A stretch of DNA of 64,000 bases from Treponema pectinovorum (GTDB lineage Bacteria; Spirochaetota; Spirochaetia; Treponematales; Treponemataceae). The notes under the pieces are model-generated. The model ran no database searches, was not told where the DNA came from, and saw only the letters and a program-made list of their open reading frames with translations. The position numbers and the translations under genes were made by a program. The stretch lies in NCBI RefSeq assembly GCF_900497595.1, contig NZ_UFQO01000001.1, forward strand, positions 310,001-374,000, written 5' to 3'. This document shows positions 9,397-17,466 of this stretch, piece after piece (position 1 is the first letter of the stretch; every line of letters starts with the position of its first letter).

Positions 9397-10836
9397 ATGA
9401 AAGATTTAAAACAGAAAGCTGTAAAAGGTTTTTTCTGGTCTGGAGTTGAAAAAATAGGGAAACAAGTAATCCAATTTGTTCTTGGAATCATGATAGCAAG
9501 GGTTTTAACACCTGCAGATTATGGAATAATGGGATTACTTGGTATTTTCATGGCAATCTCAGGATTAATTCTTGACAGCGGAATTGGTAGCGCACTCATA
9601 CAAAAAAAAGATAGAACAGATACAGATTTTTCCACTGCATTCATATTAAATGTTTTTACAGGGTTAGTTTTATATCTAATTCTTTTTTTGATTGCACCAC
9701 TTATAGCAGATTTTTTTAAAATACCAATTTTAAAAAGCGTTACAAGGGTGTATGCTATAACCCTTATCATAAATTCTTTTTTTATAATTCAAAAAGCAAG
9801 GCTCTCAATTTCTTTCAGTTTTAAAGAACAAGCAATAATTTCAATAATAGCCTTAACTGCAGGAGGTTTATTAGGCATTTTTCTCGCAAAAAAAAATTAT
9901 GGCGTGTGGGCTCTAGTATTTTATTCAATTGCAGAAAGTCTTGTAAGTTTTTTACTCTATACTTTCGTTGCAAAATGGCAAATAAAACTATCTTTTTCAA
10001 AAAAATCATTAAAGAATTTGTTTTCATTCGGAATGAATATTCTTGGGGCAAATTTTTTAACAACTTTGTACAATAATTTATATGCTTTGGTTATAGGTAA
10101 AAAAATGGATGCCTTCAATGTGGGCATATATAATCGAGGGAAAAACTTTGCAGAAATTCCTTCAACAATCACATCTCAAATTTTAATGAGAGTTACATTT
10201 CCTATATTTTCAGAACTTCAAGATGATGATGAAAATTTTAAAAATGCATTTTTTAAAATTTTGTATACAGAAATCTACATCTTAACACCTGTACTTGCTG
10301 GTATGATAATTTTAGCAACTCCTATAATAATGTTTTTGCTGGGTAAAAAATGGGAAGAATGCATTTCCATCACACAGATACTTTGTATGGGCTCGTTGTG
10401 GATTCCATTGATAGATACAAACATAAATGCTTTATATGCAAAAGGAAAATCAAAATCTATTTTAATCTTTAATACAATCCAAAAGCCAATTTCTGTTTTA
10501 TTATTATTTTTATCTATTCCCTTTGGTCTCAAATGGATGTGTATTTGCAATGCTCTTACTTCATTTGTTTCATTTGTTAGTGTGGCAATTATGGTTCAAA
10601 GGCAATTGCATTTTTCTTTTTTGACACAAATAAAACACATCTCTATCACTGTAATAGAGGCTTTTGTTATGGTATTTTTTATATTCATTTCTATAAAATT
10701 TATGAATTCAAATATTTTAAAACTTTGTTTAGGATTTATAATAGGAGTGTCTGTATACATAATAGAAGGCTTCATAACGAAGAATGAGATTTTTTATAGC
10801 TTGATGCAAATCGTGAAATCAAAAATAGCAAAATAA
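9397..10836 (+). CDS. Wzx-type oligosaccharide flippase (MOP superfamily)
   Basis: A 479-aa polytopic membrane protein with about 12-14 hydrophobic segments. The N-terminus (MKDLKQKAVKGFFWSGVEKIGKQ, then IMIARVLTPADYGIMGL and SGLILDSGIGSALIQKKD) is typical of the polysaccharide transporter/TuaB-WzxC group, which moves undecaprenyl-linked repeat units across the inner membrane. Its place in the glycan cluster supports that role. No Wzy polymerase or O-antigen ligase was recognised in the window. Confidence 0.85.
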   Translation: MKDLKQKAVKGFFWSGVEKIGKQVIQFVLGIMIARVLTPADYGIMGLLGIFMAISGLILDSGIGSALIQKKDRTDTDFSTAFILNVFTGLVLYLILFLIAPLIADFFKIPILKSVTRVYAITLIINSFFIIQKARLSISFSFKEQAIISIIALTAGGLLGIFLAKKNYGVWALVFYSIAESLVSFLLYTFVAKWQIKLSFSKKSLKNLFSFGMNILGANFLTTLYNNLYALVIGKKMDAFNVGIYNRGKNFAEIPSTITSQILMRVTFPIFSELQDDDENFKNAFFKILYTEIYILTPVLAGMIILATPIIMFLLGKKWEECISITQILCMGSLWIPLIDTNINALYAKGKSKSILIFNTIQKPISVLLLFLSIPFGLKWMCICNALTSFVSFVSVAIMVQRQLHFSFLTQIKHISITVIEAFVMVFFIFISIKFMNSNILKLCLGFIIGVSVYIIEGFITKNEIFYSLMQIVKSKIAK

Positions 10837-10848
10837 AGGAAGTTAATC

Positions 10849-11643
10849 ATGTTGCAACTAAAGTATAAATTTGCTTATAAACTGTCTAGTAAATTGAAAA
10901 ACCGACAGAATAGATTTTTAGACTTTTGTTCAATAAATCTAAACAAATATTACTTTAGAGGAATTCAAAACTACATAAAAGATTTTTATTCTAAAAACGA
11001 AGTAAAACAATGTGAAAGCTTTAATTATAATTCAAGCGATTTAAAAAATTGCATTTGGATATGTTGGTTTCAAGGGATAGAACAAGCGCCACAAATCGTA
11101 AAAGCATGTATAAACAGCGTAAAATCTGCCTTTCCCTCTAAAAAAGTAATAATTTTAGATGAGTCAAATATCCCAAATTATATCAATTTGCCAAACCACA
11201 TAATAGAAAAGTATAATGCAGGTATAATTTCCAAACAAAATTTTTCAGATATTTTGCGATTTGCTTTATTAAAAAAATACGGTGGTGCTTGGTTTGATGC
11301 AACGATCTTCGCCTTGTATCCTCCAAAAGAAGACATATTCAACTATGAAATATATTCAATAAAAAATAAAAATGGAAACAGGTATAATATTTCGCGCAGA
11401 CGTTGGACGGCATACCTTTGGATACTAAAAGAAAATGAAAATTATTTTGTGAATAAGGTCTATGATTTTTTTATTTCCTATTGGAAAGTAAATAATTCTT
11501 TAATTGACTATTTTTTAATTGACCATATAATTGCATACCTTTATGAAACAGATGCAAAAATAAAAAATATATTGGATAATATACCGCCAAATAATTTACA
11601 TGTTTCAGATTTTCAAGATATGCTTTTTTTTACCATACGATGA
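10849..11643 (+). CDS. capsular polysaccharide synthesis glycosyltransferase, frameshifted at a T8 tract
   Basis: A 264-aa reading frame of the Caps_synth type of GT-A glycosyltransferase. CIWICWFQGIEQAPQIV is followed by SDILRFALLKKYGGAWFDAT, the metal/sugar-nucleotide site (D-x-x-R and GGxWxD). The frame stops early just after DFQDMLFFTIR. One T fewer in the T8 run at 11624-11631 would continue as MLFLPYDESSFRNL and give 304 aa ending at 11764. The catalytic half is intact, so the short form may or may not be active. AAGGAAG precedes the ATG. Confidence 0.75.
   Translation: MLQLKYKFAYKLSSKLKNRQNRFLDFCSINLNKYYFRGIQNYIKDFYSKNEVKQCESFNYNSSDLKNCIWICWFQGIEQAPQIVKACINSVKSAFPSKKVIILDESNIPNYINLPNHIIEKYNAGIISKQNFSDILRFALLKKYGGAWFDATIFALYPPKEDIFNYEIYSIKNKNGNRYNISRRRWTAYLWILKENENYFVNKVYDFFISYWKVNNSLIDYFLIDHIIAYLYETDAKIKNILDNIPPNNLHVSDFQDMLFFTIR
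11624..11631 (+). repeat. T8 homopolymer at a frameshift
   Basis: Eight consecutive T bases inside the Caps_synth-type gene. In the present frame the stop is at 11641-11643; loss of one T opens the downstream frame to 11764. This is a slip-prone tract or a sequencing error; the read-out cannot be told apart from one sequence. Confidence 0.7.
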
Positions 11644-11764
11644 AAGTAGTTTTAGGAATTTAACACAAGACACCTTTTTGGCAAAACTATCTTGGAAAAA
11701 ATCTTATGAAAATTCAAATGAAGAATCACTCTTTCATAAAATAATTCTACCTTATGTCTATTGA
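11632..11764 (+). pseudogene. out-of-frame C-terminal tail of the Caps_synth-type glycosyltransferase
   Basis: In the +1 frame this stretch has no stop for 43 codons and encodes PYDESSFRNLTQDTFLAKLS, then a Trp-Lys-Lys segment, ending HKIILPYVY and TGA at 11762-11764. Its normal codon use and coding-like composition, directly abutting the interrupted frame, show that it is the lost C-terminus of the upstream gene. It stops three bases before the stop of the convergent glycosyltransferase. Confidence 0.75.
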
Positions 11765-11767
11765 ATT

Positions 11768-12679
11768 TTAGATTTTTCCCCCCCCCGAAAAATTAGAAAC
11801 TACAACAACAGGATTTTCAGAGGTTTTAAAAGTTTTATAAAATTTCTTTATGTGGCTTTTGCATGTGAGAAGTTTTTTTATGTTTGTATAAGGTAAAAAA
11901 AATAAATTTATAAGTTTTTCTTTACGACTTTTAGTTTTTTTCATCAAAGAACAGTAATTGTCAAATGAAAGGTGTCTTCGAGCACATACATCTTTAATTA
12001 TGCATAAATGCCAAGCATCTGCTTTATATCGGTTATCGTTTAGAGAAATTGAATTGGAGTTATTTCTGTAATAATAAAGAGGTTTGTCAATAAAGGCAAC
12101 TTTACCTACTTCTTCCAATTTGTAGTATAAATCTTGGTCAACAGCTCTCAATAAAGAAGAATCTATACCTTGAGTATTTAAATACGCTGATTTTTTAAAA
12201 GATACAAAATGAGTTATCAAAAAAGGTGTGTCCAGCAAGGTTTTAAAATTTTTCACTTTATCAACTAAGGACGGTGCTACATCTAAAATTTTCATATTAA
12301 AATCGCAAAAAATTCTTCTTGAGCCAATTATACTAACATCAGGTTGTTCTAAATGAACTTTAACCATCAATTCAATCGCATCTTCTGCTAAAACGTCATC
12401 AGAATCTAGAAAACCGCAAAGTTCACCGTTTGCCATATCTATGCAGTGTTTTTTTGTGTAACCGCAACCTTTATTTTTGGAATTCTTAAAGATATGAATT
12501 CTAGAATCTTTAGAGGCAAAGCCTTCGATTATTTCCAATGAATTATCTTTTGAAAAATCATCAACAAATATGATTTCCCAATTTTTATAAGTCTGTTTGT
12601 AAACGCTTTGTATACATTCAGTTAAAAACTCAGAATTATTGTAATTAGCAATCAACACTGAAAATAAAACATCTTCCAT
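11768..12679 (-). CDS. family 2 glycosyltransferase, reversed, with a G9 tract at its C-terminus
   Basis: A GT2 (GT-A fold) transferase of 303 aa. FSVLIANYNNSEFLTECIQSVYKQTYKNWE opens the nucleotide-binding domain (in segments), with EIIFVDDFSKD, GELCGFLDSDDVLAED (DxD-type metal site) and RAVDQDLYYKL. I chose the ATG at 12679: GT2 homology starts there, and a good promoter sits directly in front of it. A TTG at 12745 would lie upstream of that promoter. The gene is inverted relative to all neighbours and ends in NFSGGGKI, encoded by nine G bases. Confidence 0.82.
   Translation of the reverse strand: MEDVLFSVLIANYNNSEFLTECIQSVYKQTYKNWEIIFVDDFSKDNSLEIIEGFASKDSRIHIFKNSKNKGCGYTKKHCIDMANGELCGFLDSDDVLAEDAIELMVKVHLEQPDVSIIGSRRIFCDFNMKILDVAPSLVDKVKNFKTLLDTPFLITHFVSFKKSAYLNTQGIDSSLLRAVDQDLYYKLEEVGKVAFIDKPLYYYRNNSNSISLNDNRYKADAWHLCIIKDVCARRHLSFDNYCSLMKKTKSRKEKLINLFFLPYTNIKKLLTCKSHIKKFYKTFKTSENPVVVVSNFSGGGKI
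11778..11786 (-). repeat. G9 homopolymer at the 3-prime end of the reversed glycosyltransferase
   Basis: Nine G on the minus strand (nine C on the plus strand), the longest G/C run in this AT-rich window, where other G/C runs reach six. It encodes the Gly-Gly-Gly of the last residues. With eight G the tail would become SGGEKSKIQ; with ten G the frame would stay open for about 41 more codons across the neighbouring gene end. Confidence 0.8.
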
Positions 12680-12688
12680 AATTTTATG

Positions 12689-12717
12689 ATGATAGGAGAA
12701 AAAGATAAGAAAATCAA
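12689..12717 (-). promoter_or_regulatory. promoter of the reversed glycosyltransferase, leaderless layout
   Basis: On the minus strand TTGATT (12712-12717), a 17-base spacer and TATCAT (12689-12694). Exactly 9 bases separate the -10 hexamer from the ATG at 12679, so transcription would start at or next to the start codon. No Shine-Dalgarno sequence is present. Confidence 0.5.
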
Positions 12718-12785
12718 TGATAAGTATTTTATTTTCCTTGAACAATTATTATCATTGGATTTACTAAAATAAATAAAGGACAAAA

Positions 12786-13616
12786 ATGATTTTTAATAGA
12801 TTTACTAAAAGGCTCTCTACAGAATTTTTTAATTTTCTTCCTATAAGAAAAAATGAGAATATAAAAACAGATTTGATAATATCCTTAACGTCTTTTCCTG
12901 CACGACTTTCAAAACTTAATATTGTGGTAAGGTCTTTATTGAAACAGACAATTTTACCAAAACGCATAGTGCTTTACCTTGGAAACGACACAAAAGATTC
13001 TGATATTCCAAAAAAATTAAAACGTCTTACAAAATATAATTTTGAAATACGAACTGGATACGAAGATATAAAACCTCATAAAAAATATTTTTTTGCCATG
13101 CAGGAATTCCCAGAAAATATCATAATTACAGTAGACGACGATTTAATTTACGATAAAAATCTCGTAAACGATTTGCTTGAATGTCATAGAAATAATCCAG
13201 ACTGCGTATGCGCCCGAAGAGTAAATAGAATTACAAAAGATAGATTAGGGAAAATTGACAAATATTCTAATTGGCAATGGGAATGCAAAGATATTGTTGA
13301 GCCTTCTTTTGAACTTCTTGCGACTGGTTGCGGAGGAATTTTATATCCTCCTCATATATTGCAAAAAGAAACTTTTGATGCTGAGGCAATAAAAAAATAT
13401 TGCTTGAATACGGACGACATTTGGCTTAAGTTTATGGAACTAAAAAATAGAATAAAAGTTGTATGGACAAATTCTAAAATCATTCATCCGCTTGCTATAA
13501 GAAAAAGTCAAAAAACAGGATTATTTCACAGCAATGCAAGTTCTGGAAATGTAAATGACATCAATATAAAAAAAATGATTGAATATACTGGTATAAATCC
13601 TGCCGATTTTTTTTAG
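12786..13616 (+). CDS. GT-A type glycosyltransferase
   Basis: A 276-aa protein with a GT2-like layout. TDLIISLTSFPARL is followed by VVRSLLKQTILPKRIVLYL, PHKKYFFAMQEFPENII and the metal-binding ITVDDDLIYDKN, a combination seen in a family of capsule/LPS transferases usually annotated simply as glycosyltransferase. TGCGGILYPP and TDDIWLKFMEL resemble the acceptor-side motifs of that family. AAAGGA precedes the ATG. Donor and linkage cannot be read from the sequence. Confidence 0.7.
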   Translation: MIFNRFTKRLSTEFFNFLPIRKNENIKTDLIISLTSFPARLSKLNIVVRSLLKQTILPKRIVLYLGNDTKDSDIPKKLKRLTKYNFEIRTGYEDIKPHKKYFFAMQEFPENIIITVDDDLIYDKNLVNDLLECHRNNPDCVCARRVNRITKDRLGKIDKYSNWQWECKDIVEPSFELLATGCGGILYPPHILQKETFDAEAIKKYCLNTDDIWLKFMELKNRIKVVWTNSKIIHPLAIRKSQKTGLFHSNASSGNVNDINIKKMIEYTGINPADFF

Positions 13617-13698
13617 TTGAATGCTAAAAATTTTTCGCAAAATCTCGTAAAAGAAAACAATTCAATTAAAAAGATTTCTTTAATATATAAACAAATTT

Positions 13699-13707
13699 TG
13701 CTATAAT
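13699..13707 (+). promoter_or_regulatory. extended -10 promoter of ugd, leaderless layout
   Basis: TGCTATAAT: a consensus -10 hexamer (13702-13707) with the TGN extension at 13699-13701. It ends 9 bases before the ATG at 13717; there is no ribosome-binding site and no good -35. The 100-base gap before ugd holds nothing else I recognise. Confidence 0.5.
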
Positions 13708-13716
13708 CAAAAAATC

Positions 13717-14901
13717 ATGAATATAACAATCGCAGGAACTGGCTATGTTGGCCTTTCAAACGCAATTCTTTTAGCGCAACACAATAAGGTTACGGCTGTT
13801 GACCTTGTAAAATCTAAGGTTGATTTAATCAATAACAAAAAATCTCCTATAGTCGATAAAGAAATTGAAGAATATCTCTATCAAAAAAATCTTGACTTAG
13901 TTGCAACTACTGATGAAAAAACTGCATACAACAACCCGGACTTCGTCGTCATTGCAACTCCTACAAATTACGACAGCGAAAAAAACTTTTTCGACACTTC
14001 TTCTATCGAATCCGTATTAAAAATTATCGAAAAACGATGCCCTGATACCACTGTTGTAATAAAATCAACTGTTCCTGTTGGCTACACAGAAAAAATCTAT
14101 TCTCGATTTAATATAAAAAATCTGCTTTTTAGTCCTGAATTTTTACGAGAAGGTCATGCCCTTTACGACAACCTCTACCCTAGCCGCATCGTTGTAAGCT
14201 ATCCTTTTGAAACTCCAAAACTTAAATCTAAAGCTTTAGAGTTTGCTGAACTTTTAAAACAAGGTGCTATAAAAAAAGACATCGCAGTATTAACACCAAA
14301 TTGCACAGAAGCGGAGGCGATTAAACTTTTTGCAAATACATATCTTGCTCTTCGCGTTGCTTACTTTAATGAATTGGACACGTATTCAGAAGTGAGAGGA
14401 TTAAATACTCAGCAAATCATAGAAGGAATAAGCCTTGATCCTCGCATTGGAGATTTTTACAACAATCCTTCGTTTGGATACGGTGGCTATTGTCTTCCAA
14501 AGGACACAAAACAACTGCTTGCAAATTTCAATTCTGTTCCGCAAAATCTAATCCAAGCGATTGTACAATCTAATAAAACAAGAAAAGAGTTTATCGCTTC
14601 GCAAATTTTATCGAAAAATCCAAAGTTCGTTGGAATATACCGCCTAACCATGAAAGCAAACAGCGATAATTTCCGACAAAGTTCCATTCAAGATATAATG
14701 AAAATCCTTAGAGGCGAAGGCGTTGAAGTTTTAATATACGAGCCTACCCTTAAGTGCGATAAATTTGAAAAATTCTGTGTGATTCACGATTTTGATGACT
14801 TTGCAAAAAAAAGCGATGTGATTCTTGCAAACCGCATGTCAGAAGAACTGTCTAAGGTGTCCGAAAAAGTTTATACTCGAGACCTTTACTCGCGCGATTA
14901 A
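13717..14901 (+). CDS. ugd: UDP-glucose 6-dehydrogenase
   Basis: Oxidises UDP-glucose to UDP-glucuronate with two NAD+. In 394 aa the N-terminal Rossmann loop ITIAGTGYVGLSNAILLAQ closely resembles the E. coli Ugd type. STVPVGYTEK, SPEFLREGHALYDNLYPSRI and AEAIKLFANTYLALRVAYFNE follow (in segments). The catalytic GYGGYCLPKDTKQL carries the nucleophile Cys259. Other nucleotide-sugar dehydrogenases share this fold, but the length and motifs favour UDP-glucose. The product would serve the GumK-like transferase immediately downstream. Confidence 0.9.
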   Translation: MNITIAGTGYVGLSNAILLAQHNKVTAVDLVKSKVDLINNKKSPIVDKEIEEYLYQKNLDLVATTDEKTAYNNPDFVVIATPTNYDSEKNFFDTSSIESVLKIIEKRCPDTTVVIKSTVPVGYTEKIYSRFNIKNLLFSPEFLREGHALYDNLYPSRIVVSYPFETPKLKSKALEFAELLKQGAIKKDIAVLTPNCTEAEAIKLFANTYLALRVAYFNELDTYSEVRGLNTQQIIEGISLDPRIGDFYNNPSFGYGGYCLPKDTKQLLANFNSVPQNLIQAIVQSNKTRKEFIASQILSKNPKFVGIYRLTMKANSDNFRQSSIQDIMKILRGEGVEVLIYEPTLKCDKFEKFCVIHDFDDFAKKSDVILANRMSEELSKVSEKVYTRDLYSRD

Positions 14902-14918
14902 TTTTATAGATTTTATTT

Positions 14919-16112
14919 ATGATTAAAAAAATTGTTTTTATAACGACACACAATTGGGACACAAAGCGACAGGGAGGTTTTCATAAATTTGCAGAGGCGA
15001 CCTGTCTTTCTGGAATCGAAACCATTTTTTTTAGTTTTCCGCGACCATATTATGCTCTTTTTATGAAAAGGGAACAGTTGAATAAGGATGTGATAAAAAC
15101 TCTTTCCAAGGGCAAATACTACGATTGTATTCAAGGCAATGAAGGAAAAACTAACAGGTTGCTAAACATCACTTACCCTACTTTTAGGCTTCCAGACAGT
15201 GCAGGGCGATTTTTAAGCGACAAAGTTATGAACTGGTTTTTGATGCATTCTTTTAAAAGTTTTAAGAGATTTTGTGAAAAATATTTTGAAGGCACAGATT
15301 GTTTTGTCTTTGAATCCTGCGAAGGAATTGCATTTATCGATATATTAAAAGAGTATTTTCCAGAAGCAAAAATGATATACCGCCCAAGCGATCCTATGGT
15401 TTATGCAACCGTTCCACAGCGCGTGAAAAATCTGGAAAAAAATATCTTATATAAAGCGGATTTAAGCTTAATCGTCAATCAAGAAGGCATTGATTCTTAT
15501 AAAAAATATATTGAAGATTTTGAAAGCAAGGTTCGCTACGAAATTTTATCAAACGGAATTGACATCGCTTCTTATACAAAAAAATATCCTGTTCCTCAAA
15601 TGCTTCAAAAACCAAATACCGTTTTGTACGTTGGTGCATGGGAAGTTGAATGGGAACTGCTTTTTTTGGCAGCAGAAACAAATCCAGATTTCAATTACAT
15701 AGTTGTATGCCCAAATTATCCTTCGTCGGCAATTCAAAAAAAAGTTTGCCAATTCAAAAATCTTTTTTATGTTCCAGGTATTAAGCCTTACGAAGTTCCT
15801 GAGTGGATTACAAATTGCAAAGTCGTAATGGTTCCTTATCAAACAGATTTTTACAAAGACCGCCCTTTAGGGATCACCGCAAAATACTATCAAGCTATGG
15901 CAGCGCAAAAACCGATTGTTGCCTATTGCGATACTCCAAAATTAAAGGATGTGGGCATAAGCGTAAATTATTCTTATGAAGATTTCATAAAACGAGTCCA
16001 ACTAGCGATGAAAAAAAATTCTTGCACCTATAAATTTGATTTGCAAGGTCGAGATTGGATTGAAATCTGTAAGAAATTCATAAAAGCGTGCGAGAAAAAT
16101 CATGAAGATTAA
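14919..16112 (+). CDS. GT-B glycosyltransferase, possibly a GumK-like glucuronosyltransferase
   Basis: A 397-aa GT-B protein. The N-terminus FITTHNWDTKRQGGFHKFAE resembles the start of GumK (GT70), which adds glucuronate from UDP-GlcA to a polyprenyl-linked oligosaccharide. The C-terminal domain has SNGIDIASYTKK, VLYVGAWEVEWELL, VMVPYQTDFYKDRPLGITAK and YYQAMAAQKPIVAY, the nucleotide-binding side of retaining GT-B enzymes. Lying 17 bases after ugd strengthens the UDP-GlcA guess, but it could be another GT4-like enzyme. Confidence 0.65.
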   Translation: MIKKIVFITTHNWDTKRQGGFHKFAEATCLSGIETIFFSFPRPYYALFMKREQLNKDVIKTLSKGKYYDCIQGNEGKTNRLLNITYPTFRLPDSAGRFLSDKVMNWFLMHSFKSFKRFCEKYFEGTDCFVFESCEGIAFIDILKEYFPEAKMIYRPSDPMVYATVPQRVKNLEKNILYKADLSLIVNQEGIDSYKKYIEDFESKVRYEILSNGIDIASYTKKYPVPQMLQKPNTVLYVGAWEVEWELLFLAAETNPDFNYIVVCPNYPSSAIQKKVCQFKNLFYVPGIKPYEVPEWITNCKVVMVPYQTDFYKDRPLGITAKYYQAMAAQKPIVAYCDTPKLKDVGISVNYSYEDFIKRVQLAMKKNSCTYKFDLQGRDWIEICKKFIKACEKNHED

Positions 16113-16515
16113 AGAACTGATAGATGTAAAATTACTCAAATTTTTAATTGTAGGTGTAATCAATACTATAGTTGGAGCTGGAACAATGTTTTTGCTTTAC
16201 AACCTTGCTCATTGTAATTATTGGTTTTCTTCAGCGTGCAATTATATTGTAGGTGGAATTTGCAGTTACCTTTTGAACAAATATTTTACATTCAAAAATC
16301 ACAAAAAAGGATTTGGCCAAATTATTCAGTTTGTTGTATTGCTTGTTATCTGTTATTTAATCGCATACGTTCTTGCAAAATATTTTATCTATCTTATTTT
16401 TTCATCACAAAGCATAAAAGTTAAGGATAATATAGCAATGCTCACAGGAGAATTTTTATATCTAGCAATAAATTACCTTGGACAAAGGCTTGTTGTGTTT
16501 AAAAATAAGGAGTAA
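16102..16515 (+). CDS. GtrA family membrane protein
   Basis: A 137-aa protein with four membrane segments. KFLIVGVINTIVGAGTMFLLY near the N-terminus, then CNYIVGGICSYLLNKYFTFKN, is the GtrA signature; the family is thought to help move polyprenyl-phosphate-linked sugars across the membrane. It overlaps the preceding gene by 11 bases and precedes a GtrB-like transferase, the classic GtrA-GtrB pairing. Confidence 0.88.
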   Translation: MKIKELIDVKLLKFLIVGVINTIVGAGTMFLLYNLAHCNYWFSSACNYIVGGICSYLLNKYFTFKNHKKGFGQIIQFVVLLVICYLIAYVLAKYFIYLIFSSQSIKVKDNIAMLTGEFLYLAINYLGQRLVVFKNKE

Positions 16516-16548
16516 AATCCAAAAGTAATTTTTATATAAGGATTTTGT

Positions 16549-17466
16549 ATGTCTAAAGTATCACTTATAGTTCCTTGTTATAATGAAGAATCGAATATCA
16601 CGCCTTTTTATGAAGAAATATTAAAAACTTTTAAATATATAGACGCAGACTTTGAATTAGTTTTTGTCAATGACGGCTCTAAAGATAAAACTTTAGAAAA
16701 AATTAAAAACCTGCATAACGATGATAAAAGGGTCAAATGCGTTTCGTTTGCTAGAAATTTTGGCAAAGAAGCCGCTCTTTTTGCTGGCATCAGAAACGTT
16801 ACAGGCGATTGTGCTGTTATTTTGGATGCTGATTTGCAACATCCTCCTTGCGTAATTAAAGAGATGTTTCAAAAGTGGCAAGAAGGTTTTGAAGTTGTTG
16901 AAGGAATAAAAACTTCCAGAGGTAAAGAAAGCATTTTGCACAAAGCCTTCTCTCAAATTTTTTACGGACTTATGAGCAAAGCCGTAAAGATGGACATGAA
17001 AAATTCTAGCGACTACAAACTCCTTGACAAAAAGGTCATCGCTCAACTTGCAGCACTAAAAGAGCGCAATACTTTTTTTAGAGCACTTTCGTTTTGGGTT
17101 GGTTTTAAGAAGACTACAGTTTATTATGAAGTACAAGAGCGCATGTCTGGAGTTTCAAAATGGTCTACAAAAGCCCTAACTCGCTACGCAATAAACAATG
17201 TTATCTGCTTTAGTTATGCACCTTTGCACATAATTGCAGTTGTTGGTTTTATCTTTATTTTGATTGCAATCGGTGTAAGCATAGATGCATTGATAAGTTT
17301 TGCAAAAGGTAATGCTGCACAGGGATTCCCTACTATAATCCTTGTTTTGCTTTTAGGATTTGGAGCGACTCTCATTTGTCTAGGAATAATCGGCGTTTAC
17401 ATTGCTCAAATTTATGATGAAGTAAAAGCGCGACCTCAATATGTAATAGGTGAGAAAATTGAGTAG
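16549..17466 (+). CDS. GtrB/DPM1-like polyprenyl-phosphate glycosyltransferase
   Basis: Transfers a sugar from a nucleotide to polyprenyl phosphate at the cytoplasmic face. The 305 aa show VSLIVPCYNEESNI, VFVNDGSKDKT, FARNFGKEAALFAGI, ILDADLQHPP (metal site) and RMSGVSKWS (the RxxGxSK lipid-phosphate motif). Two membrane helices follow near residues 220-280, as in GtrB. AAGGA lies 7 bases before the ATG. With GtrA and the GtrII-like proteins downstream it forms a lipid-linked sugar decoration cassette. Confidence 0.88.
   Translation: MSKVSLIVPCYNEESNITPFYEEILKTFKYIDADFELVFVNDGSKDKTLEKIKNLHNDDKRVKCVSFARNFGKEAALFAGIRNVTGDCAVILDADLQHPPCVIKEMFQKWQEGFEVVEGIKTSRGKESILHKAFSQIFYGLMSKAVKMDMKNSSDYKLLDKKVIAQLAALKERNTFFRALSFWVGFKKTTVYYEVQERMSGVSKWSTKALTRYAINNVICFSYAPLHIIAVVGFIFILIAIGVSIDALISFAKGNAAQGFPTIILVLLLGFGATLICLGIIGVYIAQIYDEVKARPQYVIGEKIE

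Noticed and set aside
7178-13616. Possible horizontal insertion because of higher AT content in the glycosyltransferase stretch
   Set aside because: No integrase, repeat or tRNA boundary was seen; glycan clusters are commonly AT-rich, so transfer cannot be shown from this window.
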